Of a DNA stretch of 64,000 nucleotides, positions 8,070 to 18,795 are shown in pieces (positions within the stretch are counted from its first letter, which is position 1; every line of letters starts with the position of its first letter). A program made the translations under genes and the position numbers. Source of the DNA: Spirochaetota bacterium (GTDB taxonomy: Bacteria; Spirochaetota; UBA4802; JAFGJZ01). The stretch spans positions 1 to 64,000 of the forward strand of contig JAFGRW010000106.1 in the NCBI GenBank assembly GCA_016934935.1, written 5' to 3'. Below the pieces are notes generated by a model that searched no databases, had not been told where the DNA came from, and worked only from the letters and a program-made list of their open reading frames with translations.

Positions 8070-9609
8070 CAATCTTCACCTTCGATAAGTTAACAGCAAT
8101 CCTCTCATTCAAAGCAGCCTCTTCCTTCACTTGTTCCTCAAATTCGGCCTTCAATGCCAGAAACCTCTCTTTGAAATCAAAATCATCTTCTTCATCGGCT
8201 AATCCAACATATCGTCCAGGAGTTAGAACGTAATCAAGCTCCTTGACTCTATCTAAGCTAGCAGCAAAGCAAAAACCTTTAACATCTTCATAGTTGCCAT
8301 CAGGATTCCGCCAGTTGTGGTAGGTTCCGGCTATTGTTTGAATATCTTCTTCCGATAATTCCAGTGTTCTTCTATTAATTAAATGACCCAAATTACGGGC
8401 ATCAATGAAAAGTATTTCTTTGCTTCTGTCTCTGAATTTTCCATTTTTTCTGTTACGACTCACAAACCATAAGGAGGCAGGGATTTGAGTATTTAAAAAC
8501 AGTTTAGCCGGAAGATTAACAATACAATCAACGAGACCTTCCTCTATCAGTTTTTTTCTTATTTCACCTTCACCGGAAGTTTTTGAAGTCAATGAGCCCT
8601 TTGCCAGCACAAATCCTGCCTGTCCGCTGGGAGCTAAATGATAAATAAAATGCTGAATCCAGGCATAGTTTGCGTTGCCTGTCGGTGGTGTTCCATACTG
8701 CCAGCGGCCGTCTTTTCGAAGTAAGTCACCACTCCAGTCACTTACATTAAATGGAGGATTTGCAATGATGAAATCGGATTTTAAATCCTTATGTGCATCA
8801 TTTAAAAAAGAGCCCTCGTTGTTCCATCTGACTTGTGAAGAATCAATACCACGAATGGCAAGGTTCATTTTTGCTAACCGCCATGTTGTCTGATTGCTTT
8901 CCTGACCGTAAATGGAAATGTCATTTAGTTTTCCCTGATGTTCTGTTACAAATTTTTCAGATTGCACAAACATACCACCGGAACCGCAACAAGGATCAAA
9001 AACCCGACCTTTGTATGGTTCAAGCATTTCAACAAGTAATTCTACAACACTACGTGGCGTATAGAATTGACCGCCTTTCTTACCTTCAGCAAGGGCAAAC
9101 TCGCCAAGGAAATATTCAAAAACATGTCCGAGAATATCGGCGCTTCTGGATTTCGCATCTCCCAGGGCGATATTGCCTATCAGGTCTATTAATTCCCCTA
9201 GACTGGTTGGATCAAGATTCTGCCGGGCGTAGACTTTTGGTAAAACTCCTTTTAAAGACGAGTTTTCCTTTTCAATGGCATCCATTGCATCATCAATGTA
9301 TTTTCCAATAGTCGGTTGTTTGGCTTTTGAGAGCAGAAAATTCCAGCGAGCTTCAGCAGGAACGAAAAAGACATTCTCGGCTTTGTATTCATCCTTATCT
9401 TCAGGATCAGCACCTGCATATTCATCTTCGCCTGCTTTGAGTTTATTAAAAAGTTCTTCAAAAGCATCAGAAATATATTTCAGAAAGATCAAACCCAAAA
9501 TGATATGTTTATATTCTGCTGCATCAATATTTTTTCTGAGTTTATCGGCAGATTTCCATAATTGTTTTTCTAAAGGTTCTTCTGTGTTGTTATCTTTTTT
9601 CTTTGTCAT
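8062..9609 (-). CDS. hsdM: Type I restriction-modification DNA methyltransferase subunit
   Basis: HsdM is the N6-adenine methyltransferase subunit, which works with HsdS. The product is 515 residues, a normal length. The N-terminal HsdM helical domain (about 10-140) includes [27 protein letters not shown]. The SAM-binding motif is [13 protein letters not shown] and the catalytic motif is [12 protein letters not shown] (NPPF). [18 protein letters not shown], typical of type I methylases, precedes the SAM site. It is the first gene of the minus-strand operon hsdM-hsdS-HEPN-rhuM-hsdR. Confidence 0.97.
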   Translation of the reverse strand: MTKKKDNNTEEPLEKQLWKSADKLRKNIDAAEYKHIILGLIFLKYISDAFEELFNKLKAGEDEYAGADPEDKDEYKAENVFFVPAEARWNFLLSKAKQPTIGKYIDDAMDAIEKENSSLKGVLPKVYARQNLDPTSLGELIDLIGNIALGDAKSRSADILGHVFEYFLGEFALAEGKKGGQFYTPRSVVELLVEMLEPYKGRVFDPCCGSGGMFVQSEKFVTEHQGKLNDISIYGQESNQTTWRLAKMNLAIRGIDSSQVRWNNEGSFLNDAHKDLKSDFIIANPPFNVSDWSGDLLRKDGRWQYGTPPTGNANYAWIQHFIYHLAPSGQAGFVLAKGSLTSKTSGEGEIRKKLIEEGLVDCIVNLPAKLFLNTQIPASLWFVSRNRKNGKFRDRSKEILFIDARNLGHLINRRTLELSEEDIQTIAGTYHNWRNPDGNYEDVKGFCFAASLDRVKELDYVLTPGRYVGLADEEDDFDFKERFLALKAEFEEQVKEEAALNERIAVNLSKVKIDE

Positions 9610-10079
9610 AAATGCTATCCTTTTCTTCTCTTCAGCCCGCCATGAATGTCGAGCTTTCTTAGGTGGCGGGGATTTTAAGACCGCTTATTGTTTATTTATA
9701 TCATATATTAAACCAGCTTTGCGCGGTGTTGCATCCAACTAAAGTATATCCGCCATATGGCGTGCATTTACAGCATTCTTCCTTAAATATGAAATATAAC
9801 TGAAATTCGCATGGCTGTACAATTTTTGCAACTATTATTCATAAACAATAAATAAAACAATGTGTGTTTGAAATTATTTCAACTTTGCTTTTTTCAGGCT
9901 GGTAAAAATTATAAATGACAGGGGTAGGGTGTGTAAATTGATAAAAACAGAACTTCAGAAACAGTGCGGTGTACCATTACAGGTAACCCCGGAAAATTTC
10001 TCTGATTCAGAGGTTACCGGAGTTAAACAGTGTTAATAATAACGGATGGTTATTATAAGCAGAAAACCTGTTACCAAAT
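9610..10079. other. Intergenic region at the edge of the defence island
   Basis: I see no credible gene here. It should hold the promoter of the hsd operon near its left end, but no clear -35/-10 pair stood out. An inverted repeat ggtaacc/ggttacc (9982-9988, 10012-10018) lies near the end of the next minus-strand gene and may be part of its transcript end. No tRNA or obvious attachment site was found at this border. Confidence 0.4.
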
Positions 10080-11213
10080 TTAACCGGCGTTTTTCAGTAT
10101 TTCACTCATCAGATAAGACCCTAATAACTCAAGCTCTTCTTTCACTTTGGCTACAACAGTTCCGGTAACAGTATCGCGGTTATTTATGGTAACTGCACCT
10201 AGCAGTTCGTCTTCATGAAAAACGGGAATTAATATTTTCCGCCCGCCATTGCGAATAATTGTCGAGTTGTCTCCTAAAGCATTAATTATCTCCCGGCAAC
10301 TTTCATTTTCTATACTGTTGTTGGCAGTTGTTTTAACAAACGCCCTGCCTAACAGTTCAAAGATTTTTCTAAGTGATACCGAAGAGTTATCAAGTAAATA
10401 GAGTGAAATTGAGTTCAGTTTATAGGTAATGGCAATTCTGTTAAATGTATTAAATACGTAACTCTCAAAGTTTCTGATCTGTTTTTTCCTGCTCTCCTTT
10501 GTTTCAAAAGGGACAACTCTTGACTGATTAACCGATTCCAGTGTTTCAGAAATATCTATCGATTCTTCTTTCTGCTGCATCTCTGTATCTGAAACCATAT
10601 TGTCATTATTGAAAACCTTCAGTGCAGCTGTCGATGGCACGCTGATTTTGACTGCTTTAGAAAATACTTTTGCGATACGTGATATCAGAAATATAAAAAA
10701 TCCAGTGAAAAGTGACGAAAAAATTATTGCTTCGGTTATAAACTGAATAAGCAACTCGCGGTTAAGTTCAAAACCGTGCACCATGTGAAGTGTAAAAGGA
10801 GCACAATTTACAGAGTAAAGATAATATTTTTTATGCATTAACATAAAGGTCTGATTGTTCGCTATTCTGTTTTTTATCAAATCGTTAACTATATCGTTAT
10901 ATGCTCTTTTTTGCGGAATGGCCTGCTTGTTGCGTTCTCCATGAACGATATTACCGAAAGAATCAATTGCGCATACAAGTGACAGCCCCGGAACATTTTT
11001 AAGCATATGCTCTATTACAACGGGGTATTGTTCGGACAATAGGGCGTCTTTTTTAAAATAATCGGAATATTTGGAAAAGACCAGTTGGGCATTTTTACCA
11101 TGAATCTCTATCTGGGTACTTTCGATTGAAGGATATCTCAAACGCTGGTACGTATAAAGAGAGACGCTCATAATAATCACTGATAAAACCATAAGAGTGA
11201 GTCTGTTTTTCAT
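10080..11213 (-). CDS. Membrane protein with extracytoplasmic sensor region and cytoplasmic GAF-like domain
   Basis: The product is 377 residues. It has an N-terminal membrane helix (about 5-22), an extracytoplasmic stretch to about 170 that includes AIDSFGNIVHGE, a second helix (about 173-195), a polar linker, and a cytoplasmic domain from about 245. The last part (ILIPVFHEDELLGAVTINNRDTVT) resembles the end of a GAF domain. No kinase, cyclase or MCP output follows. It is divergent from flaB1, with a 461-base region between them. The layout suggests a sensor or scaffold linked to motility, but the function is unknown. Confidence 0.6.
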   Translation of the reverse strand: MKNRLTLMVLSVIIMSVSLYTYQRLRYPSIESTQIEIHGKNAQLVFSKYSDYFKKDALLSEQYPVVIEHMLKNVPGLSLVCAIDSFGNIVHGERNKQAIPQKRAYNDIVNDLIKNRIANNQTFMLMHKKYYLYSVNCAPFTLHMVHGFELNRELLIQFITEAIIFSSLFTGFFIFLISRIAKVFSKAVKISVPSTAALKVFNNDNMVSDTEMQQKEESIDISETLESVNQSRVVPFETKESRKKQIRNFESYVFNTFNRIAITYKLNSISLYLLDNSSVSLRKIFELLGRAFVKTTANNSIENESCREIINALGDNSTIIRNGGRKILIPVFHEDELLGAVTINNRDTVTGTVVAKVKEELELLGSYLMSEILKNAG

Positions 11214-11420
11214 AATTTTTGCCTTATTTCCTTTGCATATTTATCCCTATAACCTCTTTCGTCATTGTGGCTTACGGAATTGAGCTGTTCAAAAAAAATT
11301 AATAATAATTCTTTTTTTTTAATTTTTTACTTATTTTTACTTATTAGACTAAAACATGTCCTATGAATCCGTATTGTACAATAAATAGCTGTATATGGCC
11401 ATAAACGATTCATATAGGGC

Positions 11421-11448
11421 TAAGTAATGCGCCCGTAGGATGCGATAT
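11421..11448 (+). promoter_or_regulatory. Possible flagellar sigma-28 promoter for flaB1
   Basis: TAAGTAAT (11421-11428) and TGCGATAT (11441-11448), 12 bases apart, resemble the sigma-28 consensus TAAAGTTT-N11-GCCGATAA. The match is partial. The position, about 230 bases ahead of flaB1, would give a long leader. An imperfect inverted repeat, cctatgaatc/gattcatatagg, overlaps just upstream (11360-11418). Confidence 0.35.
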
Positions 11449-11533
11449 TTCGAACAGGGGATTTTGTATCCTCGTGTCAGATCTTTGAAAACGAGTATCG
11501 ATTGTGTTGTGATAATGATTGTTCGGCAGAATG

Positions 11534-11571
11534 GTTCCAGCCTTATATTGGCCCAGATATAAGCCTGGAAC
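11534..11571 (+). promoter_or_regulatory. Long hairpin in the flaB1 leader
   Basis: Arms 11534-11548 and 11557-11571 pair at 14 of 15 positions around an 8-base loop (gttccag..cttatat / atataag..ctggaac). It lies 104 bases before the flaB1 ATG. Between it and the start are several GGA motifs (in caggata, aaggacg, ataggata and aaaggagtg, the last being the ribosome-binding site). Stems with GGA motifs over the Shine-Dalgarno site are the usual layout of CsrA targets, and CsrA is known to control FlaB translation in Borrelia. A regulatory role here is inference. Confidence 0.5.
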
Positions 11572-11674
11572 AGGATACGGCAATTATGTTTATTGCGGTA
11601 TCAAGCAGCTGTCTGTCCCTACCCGGCGGGCAGTGGCAAGGACGCCAAGAAATAGGATACAAAGGAGTGTAACT

Positions 11675-12523
11675 ATGATAATCAATCACAACATGAGTGC
11701 TATCAACGCGAACAGGTCTCTAAAGTTTACACATTGGGATGTAAACAAGAGTATGGAGAAGCTATCATCGGGTATCAGAATCAATAAGGCAGGAGACGAC
11801 GCCTCCGGTCTTGCAGTTTCTGAAAAGATGAGAACGCAGATCCAGGGATTACGTCAGGCCGAGCGAAATACCGAAGATGGTATGTCGTTTGTTCAGACTG
11901 CTGAAGGATATCTTGATCAGACTGCACAGATCATACAGCGTATGCGTGTTCTGGCTATTCAGTCTTCAAACGGTATCTATCAGGCAAGTGATCGTCAGCT
12001 TATTCAGGTCGAAGTTTCGGCTCTTATTGATGAGGTGGACCGTATTGCCTCTCAGGCCGAGTTTAACCGGTTTAAGGTTCTTACTGGCGAATTTTCACGA
12101 GTTAATCCTCAGGCTTCCATGTGGTTTCATATGGGGCCGAATCAGAACCAGCGTGAACGTCTTTTTATTGGTACAATGACTGCCCAGTCTTTTCAGATGA
12201 GGGATGGAGCAGGGAATATTTCCCTTTCACTGTCTTCTCCGGCAGGTGCCAATAACGCAATCGGGGTTCTTGATAATTCTCTTCAGAAGCTGTCAAAACA
12301 GCGTGCTGACCTGGGAGCGTACTACAACCGTCTTGAGCTGGCTGCAAAAGGTCTCATGAACGCTTATGAGAACGTACAGTCAGCAGAGTCACGAATTCGT
12401 GATGCGGACATGGCGGAAGTTATGGTCGACTTTACCAAGAATCAGGTTCTTGTGCAAACTGGAACTTCGATGCTTGCGCAGGCTAATATTCAGTCACAAT
12501 CGGTACTCAGACTGTTGGGGTAG
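11675..12523 (+). CDS. flaB1: Periplasmic flagellar filament core protein FlaB, copy 1
   Basis: FlaB builds the core of the spirochaete periplasmic flagellum. The product is 282 residues. It has the conserved N-terminal coil ([42 protein letters not shown]) and C-terminal coil ([36 protein letters not shown]), with only a short centre that includes [20 protein letters not shown], a FlaB hallmark. It has no signal peptide, as expected for export through the flagellar apparatus. The frame is open upstream to 11519, but that extension is not flagellin-like and AAAGGAG sits 8 bases before the ATG at 11675, so 11675 is the start. Confidence 0.97.
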   Translation: MIINHNMSAINANRSLKFTHWDVNKSMEKLSSGIRINKAGDDASGLAVSEKMRTQIQGLRQAERNTEDGMSFVQTAEGYLDQTAQIIQRMRVLAIQSSNGIYQASDRQLIQVEVSALIDEVDRIASQAEFNRFKVLTGEFSRVNPQASMWFHMGPNQNQRERLFIGTMTAQSFQMRDGAGNISLSLSSPAGANNAIGVLDNSLQKLSKQRADLGAYYNRLELAAKGLMNAYENVQSAESRIRDADMAEVMVDFTKNQVLVQTGTSMLAQANIQSQSVLRLLG

Positions 12524-12640
12524 AACAGCAACTGGTATCTGACATATCGTTCTTTGAAATTCAACGTGATTGATCCTTGAGACGAATAATGGATCAATCT
12601 CTCTTGTGTTATACAAACTGTCCAATGAAGCTGGATCGTT

Positions 12641-12683
12641 TCCGGCGCTCTTTGATGAGCGGGAGGCATCAGTGAGCGCCGGA
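12641..12683 (+). terminator. Strong hairpin between flaB1 and flaB2
   Basis: Perfect 10-bp GC-rich arms at 12641-12650 and 12674-12683 (tccggcgctc/gagcgccgga), with a 23-base loop. No T tract follows, so it may be a processing or stability hairpin rather than a simple terminator. The 331-base gap between the genes also holds smaller stems in the flaB2 leader, such as ttgccgca/tgcggtaa and ggattctt/aaggaatcc, and more GGA motifs. I saw no clear sigma-28 promoter for flaB2. Confidence 0.5.
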
Positions 12684-12854
12684 GTCATCCGGTCTCATTG
12701 TTGTTAAAATTTTGGGCAGTTTTGGCAACAAAAAGGAGAAAACCTTCGTCCGGTAACGGATTGCCGCAAACATGATGTGTGCGGTAAAAAATCAGGGATT
12801 CTTACAAAAATTAAAAAAAAGGAATCCTTTTAAAACACAAGGGAGGGATTTATT

Positions 12855-13697
12855 ATGAGAATCAATCACAACATGAGCGCTATATTCGCTAACAGGCAGC
12901 TTCAGTTGCAGACTCAGGCTATGGACAAAACAATTGAGAAACTTGCTTCGGGTCAGGCAATAAATCGCTCTGGAGATGACGCCTCGGGCCTTGCCGTATC
13001 CGAAAAGATGCGGACTCAGATTAACGGCTTATTCCAGGCTGAAAAGAATACCCAGAACGGGCTTTCTTTTATACAGGTCGCTGAGGGGGCTCTCCAGCAG
13101 ATAAACGAAATATTGCAACGAATCCGGACACTGTCGGTGCAGTCCGCTAACGGTATCTATTCTGATAATGACAGACAGCAGATCCAGGTCGAAGTTTCAT
13201 CACTAATTGATGAAATTGACCGGCTTGCTTCTACTGCCGAATTTAACAGAATGAAAATGCTGACCGGAGTTTTTGCTCGAGGTAGTGCCGTTGGTAGTAT
13301 GTTCTTCCACGTTGGTCCGAACAAAAATCAGAGAATCAGGGCTTATATCAGGACGATGAGTGCTGATGCCTTGAATCTGATTGAGGGCGGGGTAAAGAAG
13401 ACTATTTCTACGGCTGGTGCAGCGAACAATATGATCGGTACGGTTGATATTGCTCTTGATGAGCTGAATAGACAGCGTGCCGAGCTGGGAGCGTATTATA
13501 ATAGAATGGAAAATACGGCAAAGTCGTTAAGTCTTTCCTATGAAAATATGCTTGCGGCGGATTCACGGATACGTGATGCGGATATGGCGGCTGAAATGGT
13601 TGAATTTACAAAGAGCAGGATTCTTGTTCAGAGTGGTGTTTCGATGTTGGCTCAGGCAAATCAAAAACCTCAGTTGATTTTGAATTTGCTTAAATAA
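12855..13697 (+). CDS. flaB2: Periplasmic flagellar filament core protein FlaB, copy 2
   Basis: The product is 280 residues and is a clear Fla[102 protein letters not shown]. It differs from FlaB1 at many sites, especially in the centre ([15 protein letters not shown] instead of [18 protein letters not shown]), so the pair is an old duplication. The ribosome-binding site AAGGGAGGGA lies about 8 bases upstream. Several FlaB paralogues per genome are normal in spirochaetes and may occupy different parts of the filament. Confidence 0.97.
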   Translation: MRINHNMSAIFANRQLQLQTQAMDKTIEKLASGQAINRSGDDASGLAVSEKMRTQINGLFQAEKNTQNGLSFIQVAEGALQQINEILQRIRTLSVQSANGIYSDNDRQQIQVEVSSLIDEIDRLASTAEFNRMKMLTGVFARGSAVGSMFFHVGPNKNQRIRAYIRTMSADALNLIEGGVKKTISTAGAANNMIGTVDIALDELNRQRAELGAYYNRMENTAKSLSLSYENMLAADSRIRDADMAAEMVEFTKSRILVQSGVSMLAQANQKPQLILNLLK

Positions 13698-13740
13698 GAA
13701 TCCGCTTTTAAGAGCACCCATGCAGTGCGGTGTTTCTTTA

Positions 13741-13778
13741 CCTCTTCCGGTTTGGGAGAGCCGGAAGAGGAGATTTTT
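13741..13778 (+). terminator. Rho-independent terminator after flaB2
   Basis: Perfect 10-bp stem cctcttccgg/ccggaagagg (13741-13750 and 13761-13770) with a 10-base loop, followed by agattttt. It probably ends the flagellin message before flaG. Confidence 0.85.
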
Positions 13779-13825
13779 AAAATATTTTCGGGCAAAACAG
13801 TATTAATTCAGACAAGGAGGTCAAT

Positions 13826-14170
13826 ATGGATATAAACATGGTTTTATCCAACACGATTAACAGATTGTCAGAACCGAAGGTTGCTCCGTTGCATCCTGTT
13901 GCCGAGATTAATCTTCATGACAATAGTGAGCCTGGCGGAGAATCCAGAATCGAGAATATGTCAAACGTTATAGATACGCTTAACAAGGCTGCCGGAAGCA
14001 TAGATAGCAGAGTCTCTTTTCAGTACAATGACAAGACAAAACGTATTGTTATGCGAATCATGGATCCTGAGACAAATGAACTTGTTCGTCAGGTACCAAC
14101 TAAAGAGATGATACGCCTGCTTGAGCGAATTAATGAAGTTACCGGCGTATTTCTTGATGAGAAGCGATAA
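13826..14170 (+). CDS. flaG: FlaG-like flagellar protein
   Basis: The product is 114 residues. The C-terminal half carries the FlaG-family pattern: VSFQYNDKTKRIVMRIMDPETNELVRQVPTKEMIRLLERI. The N-terminal half is polar and likely disordered. FlaG proteins influence filament length in other flagellated bacteria and are usually encoded next to flagellin, as here. AAGGAGGT lies 5-12 bases before the ATG. Confidence 0.9.
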   Translation: MDINMVLSNTINRLSEPKVAPLHPVAEINLHDNSEPGGESRIENMSNVIDTLNKAAGSIDSRVSFQYNDKTKRIVMRIMDPETNELVRQVPTKEMIRLLERINEVTGVFLDEKR

Positions 14171-14278
14171 ATCTGTTACAAATTTCATTGATTGTACAGC
14201 TTTATCTATTATAACTTGACTTTTTATGGATAGACAGGGTAGGTTGACTCTGTTGCAAATATAATATTGTTTAATTAA

Positions 14279-14584
14279 ATGGGAATAATTATGGAATTGA
14301 ATATTGCTGAGGTATACGATGATATTATTGTCTCTTTTTCGGGAGAGATTGATATGCTTTCGATAAAAGGTTTAAAAGACAGCCTGTTTAACCTGGCTGA
14401 TTATCATAAAAATGTTAAAATAAATTTTGAAAATCTTGATTATCTTGATTCAACCGGTATTGGTATTCTTCTGACTCTAAACAGAATGGTTCTTGAAAAT
14501 GGAAATACTCTCTCTTTGATTAACGTGCCGGACAAGATAGCCAGTATCTTGCGGTTAAGCTCTTTAAACTCCATTTTAGGATAA
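14279..14584 (+). CDS. STAS-domain anti-sigma factor antagonist-like protein
   Basis: The product is 101 residues and a single STAS domain. It contains FSGEIDMLS near the start and LDYLDSTGIGILL, where the serine of DSTG is the usual phosphorylation site. Such proteins act in partner switching by binding a kinase/anti-sigma factor, and are reset by PP2C phosphatases such as the one at 18796. No RsbW-type kinase is seen in the window. A second ATG at 14291, which has a weak GGGA site upstream, is an equally good start. Confidence 0.85.
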   Translation: MGIIMELNIAEVYDDIIVSFSGEIDMLSIKGLKDSLFNLADYHKNVKINFENLDYLDSTGIGILLTLNRMVLENGNTLSLINVPDKIASILRLSSLNSILG

Positions 14585-14844
14585 TTTGATTTTACCAAAC
14601 CGTATTTCTTTTTGATGACTCCCCGGAAAGCATCTTTCTTCCTTAGTATTACTGAATAATATGAAAAAAAATTGACAATAATCACGCGTCTACTAATTAT
14701 GCCAGTATTTATGACGGATTTTTAAGGTGTAAACCTACCTGGACATTCGTTTTGGGATTTTTAAAATGACAATTTGCTAATTGGTAATATACATCTTGCA
14801 GATTGTCTTTTTTCCCGTGATATTATAAAATTTTGGAGTATATC

Positions 14845-16929
14845 ATGCCATTAACAAAATTACGGAATATTGGTATTGCCGCACATATCGATGCCGGAAA
14901 AACCACTACCACCGAGCGAATTCTATATTATTGCGGTGTAAACAGAAAACTTGGTGAGACTCATGACGGACAGGCCACCATGGACTTTATGAAGCAGGAA
15001 CAGGAGCGTGGTATAACAATCGCTTCTGCTGCAATTACAGCTACATGGAAAAAAAATCAGATAAATATTATCGATACACCGGGACACGTTGACTTTACAA
15101 TTGAGGTAGAGCGTTCGATGCGTGTTATTGACGGACTGATTGGACTTTTTTGTTCTGTTGGTGGTGTCGAGCCTCAGAGTGAAACTGTCTGGAACCAGGC
15201 TGAACGTTATAAAGTACCCAGAATCGCATGCGTTAACAAGATGGACCGTACCGGTGCAGATTTCGATGAGGTATGTGTTCAGCTGGAAAAATATCTTGAT
15301 GCCAACCCGGTTCCTTTCCATATGCCGATTGGTGCTGAAGAGGATTTCGCTGGAATTATTGATCTGGTAGAGCAGAAAGCTGTTTACTATCCTTCCGAAC
15401 TTGAGCGGGAAGAGCGTGAGATACCTGCCGAGTTAAAAGAGGCGGCTGATGAAGCCCGTAAGCATCTTATCGAAAAACTTGCGGATTATGATGATGAAAT
15501 TATGGAACTCTTCTTCGCTGATGAAGATGTTCCTGCAGATATGATTAAAAGAGTGGCCCGTAAGTGTACAATGGGTCGTCTTATTACACCGGTTTTCTGT
15601 ATGTCAGCATACAAAAACAAGGGTGTTCAGGATATGCTTGATGCGGTTGTGGCTTATCTTCCATCACCAATCGATGTTGGTGATGTAGTAGGAGTCGATG
15701 TCGATAATCCTGAAAAAGTACATTCACGGCACCCTAAGGATGATGATCCTTTCTGTGCGCTTGCTTTTAAACTTATAAATGACCCGTATGTTGGTCAGCA
15801 GACCTTTATCCGTATTTACTCCGGTAAACTGGAAAGTGGTATGCAGGTCTTAAACTCGACTAAAAGTAAGAAAGAGCGTATTGGTCGAATCATGCGTATA
15901 CACGCTAAAGACCGAGAAGAGCTAACCGAAGCAAAAGCAGGGGAAATTGTGGCTCTTATTGGAATGAAAGAGACAAAAACCGGTGATACTCTTTGTGATA
16001 TCAAAGAACCTGTTATTCTGGAAAAAATTCATATACCGCCTTCGGTTATAGAGATGAAGGTAAACCCGAAAAATAAAAACGAAGAAGAAAAGCTTGGTAT
16101 TGCGTTAAACAAGCTTACTTCCGAGGATCCATCGTTTAACGTTCATGTTGACGAAGAGTCTAACGAGACAATTATTGCCGGTATGGGAGAACTTCACCTC
16201 GAGATTATGGTCGATCGTATCAAGGAAGAGTTTGGAATAGAAGTTGAGGTTGGAGAGCCTTCGGTAGCATATCGTGAGGCAATTCAGTCTTCTGCAGAGC
16301 AGGATTACAAATTCTCTAAACAGACCGGTGGTAAGGGTATGTTTGCCCAGTGTACAATCCGTTTTGAGCCTAACGAGCAAGGTAAAGGCTTTGAATTCGT
16401 TAACCTTATTAAGGGAGGGGCGATTCCGAACGAATTCATCCCTTCTGTTAAGAAAGGTCTTGAGAAAACCATGGCAGAAGGCTTCTTGGCTGGATATGAG
16501 ATTCTTGATGTTAAAGCGGTTCTTATCGATGGAAATTTCCACCCTGTAGATTCATCGGATATGGCTTTCCAGCTTTGTGCATCAATGTGTTTCAAGGCCG
16601 CGTATCCTAAGCTTAACCCGGTTATTCTTGAACCTATCATGAAGGTTGAGGTAAATACACCTGATGACTATCTCGGGGATGCAATAGGCGACCTTAACAA
16701 ACGTCGGGGAAAAATCGGTGAAATGCGCCGTTTCCGCAAGGGATCCCAAAAGGTCGACGCTCGTGTTCCTCTTATGGAAATGTTTGGCTATTCGACTTCA
16801 CTTCGTTCGTTATCTTCAGGTCGCGCGAACTACTCAATGGAGTTTAACTCTTATGAGCCTGTTCCTGCGAATATTCAGGAAAAGGTCATTAAGGCTGCTG
16901 AAGAGCGAAGAGCTGCACGCAACAAGTAA
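14845..16929 (+). CDS. fusA: Translation elongation factor G
   Basis: EF-G is the GTPase that drives ribosomal translocation and, with RRF, ribosome recycling. The product is 694 residues, a full-length EF-G. GTP-binding motifs: [14 protein letters not shown] (G1), RGITIASAA (G2/switch I), DTPGHVDF (G3), NKMDRTGAD (G4). Domain IV and the C-terminal domain are present ([17 protein letters not shown] at the end). The ATG at 14845 has GGAG 8 bases upstream; the in-frame TTG at 14833 overlaps that site and is unlikely. It is not next to rpsL/rpsG, so it may be one of the two EF-G paralogues that many spirochaetes carry. I cannot say which. Confidence 0.96.
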   Translation: MPLTKLRNIGIAAHIDAGKTTTTERILYYCGVNRKLGETHDGQATMDFMKQEQERGITIASAAITATWKKNQINIIDTPGHVDFTIEVERSMRVIDGLIGLFCSVGGVEPQSETVWNQAERYKVPRIACVNKMDRTGADFDEVCVQLEKYLDANPVPFHMPIGAEEDFAGIIDLVEQKAVYYPSELEREEREIPAELKEAADEARKHLIEKLADYDDEIMELFFADEDVPADMIKRVARKCTMGRLITPVFCMSAYKNKGVQDMLDAVVAYLPSPIDVGDVVGVDVDNPEKVHSRHPKDDDPFCALAFKLINDPYVGQQTFIRIYSGKLESGMQVLNSTKSKKERIGRIMRIHAKDREELTEAKAGEIVALIGMKETKTGDTLCDIKEPVILEKIHIPPSVIEMKVNPKNKNEEEKLGIALNKLTSEDPSFNVHVDEESNETIIAGMGELHLEIMVDRIKEEFGIEVEVGEPSVAYREAIQSSAEQDYKFSKQTGGKGMFAQCTIRFEPNEQGKGFEFVNLIKGGAIPNEFIPSVKKGLEKTMAEGFLAGYEILDVKAVLIDGNFHPVDSSDMAFQLCASMCFKAAYPKLNPVILEPIMKVEVNTPDDYLGDAIGDLNKRRGKIGEMRRFRKGSQKVDARVPLMEMFGYSTSLRSLSSGRANYSMEFNSYEPVPANIQEKVIKAAEERRAARNK

Positions 16930-16951
16930 AACAGAGAAAATAGAAATATAT

Positions 16952-16987
16952 ATAGAAAAGAGATACCGGAAGGTATCTCTTTTCTAT
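16952..16987. terminator. Bidirectional terminator between fusA and dapL
   Basis: Perfect 16-bp stem (16952-16967 and 16972-16987) with a ggaa loop. Arms end in A/T-rich runs on both sides (atagaaaag, cttttctat), so it can end both the rightward fusA and the leftward dapL transcript. Confidence 0.9.
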
Positions 16988-17023
16988 TATGTTCAGTGTT
17001 AAAGTATTCTAATGATTTTGCAA

Positions 17024-18244
17024 TTATTTAAGTGAAGCGATTTTATCCATGGCTTTTATAACATTATCACGTGAGTTAAAAGCACTGATACGTATATACC
17101 CTTCACCGCATTGGCCAAAACCGGCACCTGGTGTGCATACGACTCCTGTATTTTGAAGAAGATAATCAAAAAATTCCCATGAGCCCATGTCTGACTTAAT
17201 CCAGATATAGGGGCTGTTGTCTCCGCCGGTACAGCTGTAACCAAGAGATATCATTTTCTCACGAATTATTGCCGCATTTTCGAGGTAGTAGTCGGTAAGG
17301 GCTTTAACTTCTTCCTTGCCTTTTGCCGAATATACAGCCTCGGCAGCTTTCTGTACAGGGTAAGACACTCCGTTAAACTTGGTACTGTGACGTCGATTCC
17401 ACAGAGCATGAAGGCTGTGAGCATTGCTTTCCTTATCGTAAACCATAACATCTTTTGGCACAACCGTAAAGGCGCATCTGGTTCCGGTGAATCCTGCGTT
17501 TTTTGAAAAACTTCTGAATTCGACTGCACATTTTTTTGCGCCTTCTATTTCAAATATCGATTTTGGAAGGCTGCTGTCGCGAATAAAAGAGACATAGGCC
17601 GCGTCAAATAGTATAAGAGATCTGTTTTCCAAAGCATAGTCTACCCATCTCTTAAGCTGTTCTTTGGTAGCTGTTGCGCCGGTAGGGTTATTGGGAAAGC
17701 AAAGATAAATCAGATCTGCTTTTGTAGAGGGAGGTTCCGGTACAAATCCGTTCTCTTCATTTGAGTCAAGGTAAATAAGATTATCGTATCTTCCGTTATT
17801 GTTAAGTCCTGTACGGCCAGCCATTACGTTAGTGTCAACGTAAACCGGGTAAACCGGATCGGGAATGGCTATGCTGATATCATTTGAGAAAAGTTCCTGA
17901 AAGTTGCCGGTATCACATTTTGAACCGTCGCTTATAAATATCTCATCGGGACTAATATCTGCTCCATATTGTTTGTACTCGTTTTCAGAAACAGCCTCTC
18001 GCAAAAAAGCATAACCTTGCTCAGGGCCGTATCCGTGAAATGTTTTTGTGTCGGACATCTCGTCAACTGCTTTATGAAAGGCTTCAATACATGCGGATGG
18101 CAAGGGTTCTGTTACATCACCAATTCCAAGCCTTATCAGTTCACGATCAGGATAATTATTCTGGAACTCTTTTACTTTTTTCGCGATATCCGAAAAAAGA
18201 TATGATGCCTTCAGTTTAAGAAAATTTTCGTTTACAGTAATCAT
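17024..18244 (-). CDS. dapL: LL-diaminopimelate aminotransferase
   Basis: DapL converts tetrahydrodipicolinate directly to LL-diaminopimelate using glutamate, a short route to lysine and peptidoglycan found in spirochaetes, chlamydiae and plants. The product is 406 residues, the usual size. It opens [23 protein letters not shown], has [41 protein letters not shown], and the PLP-lysine motif [12 protein letters not shown] (about 246-257). IRISAF near the end is the family's substrate-carboxylate region. It stands alone on the minus strand, convergent with fusA. Confidence 0.96.
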   Translation of the reverse strand: MITVNENFLKLKASYLFSDIAKKVKEFQNNYPDRELIRLGIGDVTEPLPSACIEAFHKAVDEMSDTKTFHGYGPEQGYAFLREAVSENEYKQYGADISPDEIFISDGSKCDTGNFQELFSNDISIAIPDPVYPVYVDTNVMAGRTGLNNNGRYDNLIYLDSNEENGFVPEPPSTKADLIYLCFPNNPTGATATKEQLKRWVDYALENRSLILFDAAYVSFIRDSSLPKSIFEIEGAKKCAVEFRSFSKNAGFTGTRCAFTVVPKDVMVYDKESNAHSLHALWNRRHSTKFNGVSYPVQKAAEAVYSAKGKEEVKALTDYYLENAAIIREKMISLGYSCTGGDNSPYIWIKSDMGSWEFFDYLLQNTGVVCTPGAGFGQCGEGYIRISAFNSRDNVIKAMDKIASLK

Positions 18245-18463
18245 ATGGTATCCTTATATACTAAGAAGTTAAAAGAAAATCTCTGAATAGCAAAAATATT
18301 TTTTGTTTGAAGATATTAAAACCGGATATTCACAGGTTCAGAGGCTTTCTATACAAAAATATTGTCCTTTACTGTTTGTACTGGTGTCAAGGAGTCAAAA
18401 AACTGATATATTACAATTATGTAAAATTATTCTGTTTCTTAACAAATGTAAAAAGGCGGATTT

Positions 18464-18763
18464 ATGGCGGATATTAAAGATATAGCTGCTGTTTTAGCAG
18501 ATTGCACAAAAAGCAGTGATATGAAACAATTGCTGGAAGAGTTATTCACTCCGGCTGAACTATCGAATCTTGAATTGAGATGGGAACTATTAAAACGGCT
18601 TGCTTCAGGAGATTCACAACGTACAATATCTTCTGATTTAGGCATATCGCTGTGCAAGATAACAAGAGGATCAAAATTAATACAAGATAACTCATCACAG
18701 GTTTATAAAATACTTGTCGGATCCGATAATAAAGCCAAAAACAGGGCTAAAAGTTCTAAATAA
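18464..18763 (+). CDS. Trp-repressor-family transcriptional regulator
   Basis: The product is 99 residues. FTPAELSNLELRWELLKRLASGDSQRTISSDLGISLCKITRGSK matches the TrpR/YerC helix-turn-helix core, and the GISLCKITRGSK end looks more like TrpR proper than YerC. TrpR binds tryptophan and represses trp genes. No trp genes are in the window and I see no CTAG-type operator dyad upstream, so the target is unknown. The basic C-terminal tail (NKAKNRAKSSK) is extra. The gene is divergent from dapL and 32 bases before the PP2C gene. Confidence 0.85.
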   Translation: MADIKDIAAVLADCTKSSDMKQLLEELFTPAELSNLELRWELLKRLASGDSQRTISSDLGISLCKITRGSKLIQDNSSQVYKILVGSDNKAKNRAKSSK

Positions 18764-18795
18764 TTGGTTTACAAAATTATTAATAAGAACATTAT

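Noticed and set aside
8835-9311. 158-codon plus-strand frame
   Set aside because: Antisense shadow of hsdM.
11519-11674. N-terminal extension of flaB1
   Set aside because: In frame, but not flagellin-like, contains the leader hairpin, and the real start at 11675 has a good ribosome-binding site.
18360-18420. Possible Trp operator (gtactggtgtcaagg)
   Set aside because: No inverted symmetry and no CTAG core.
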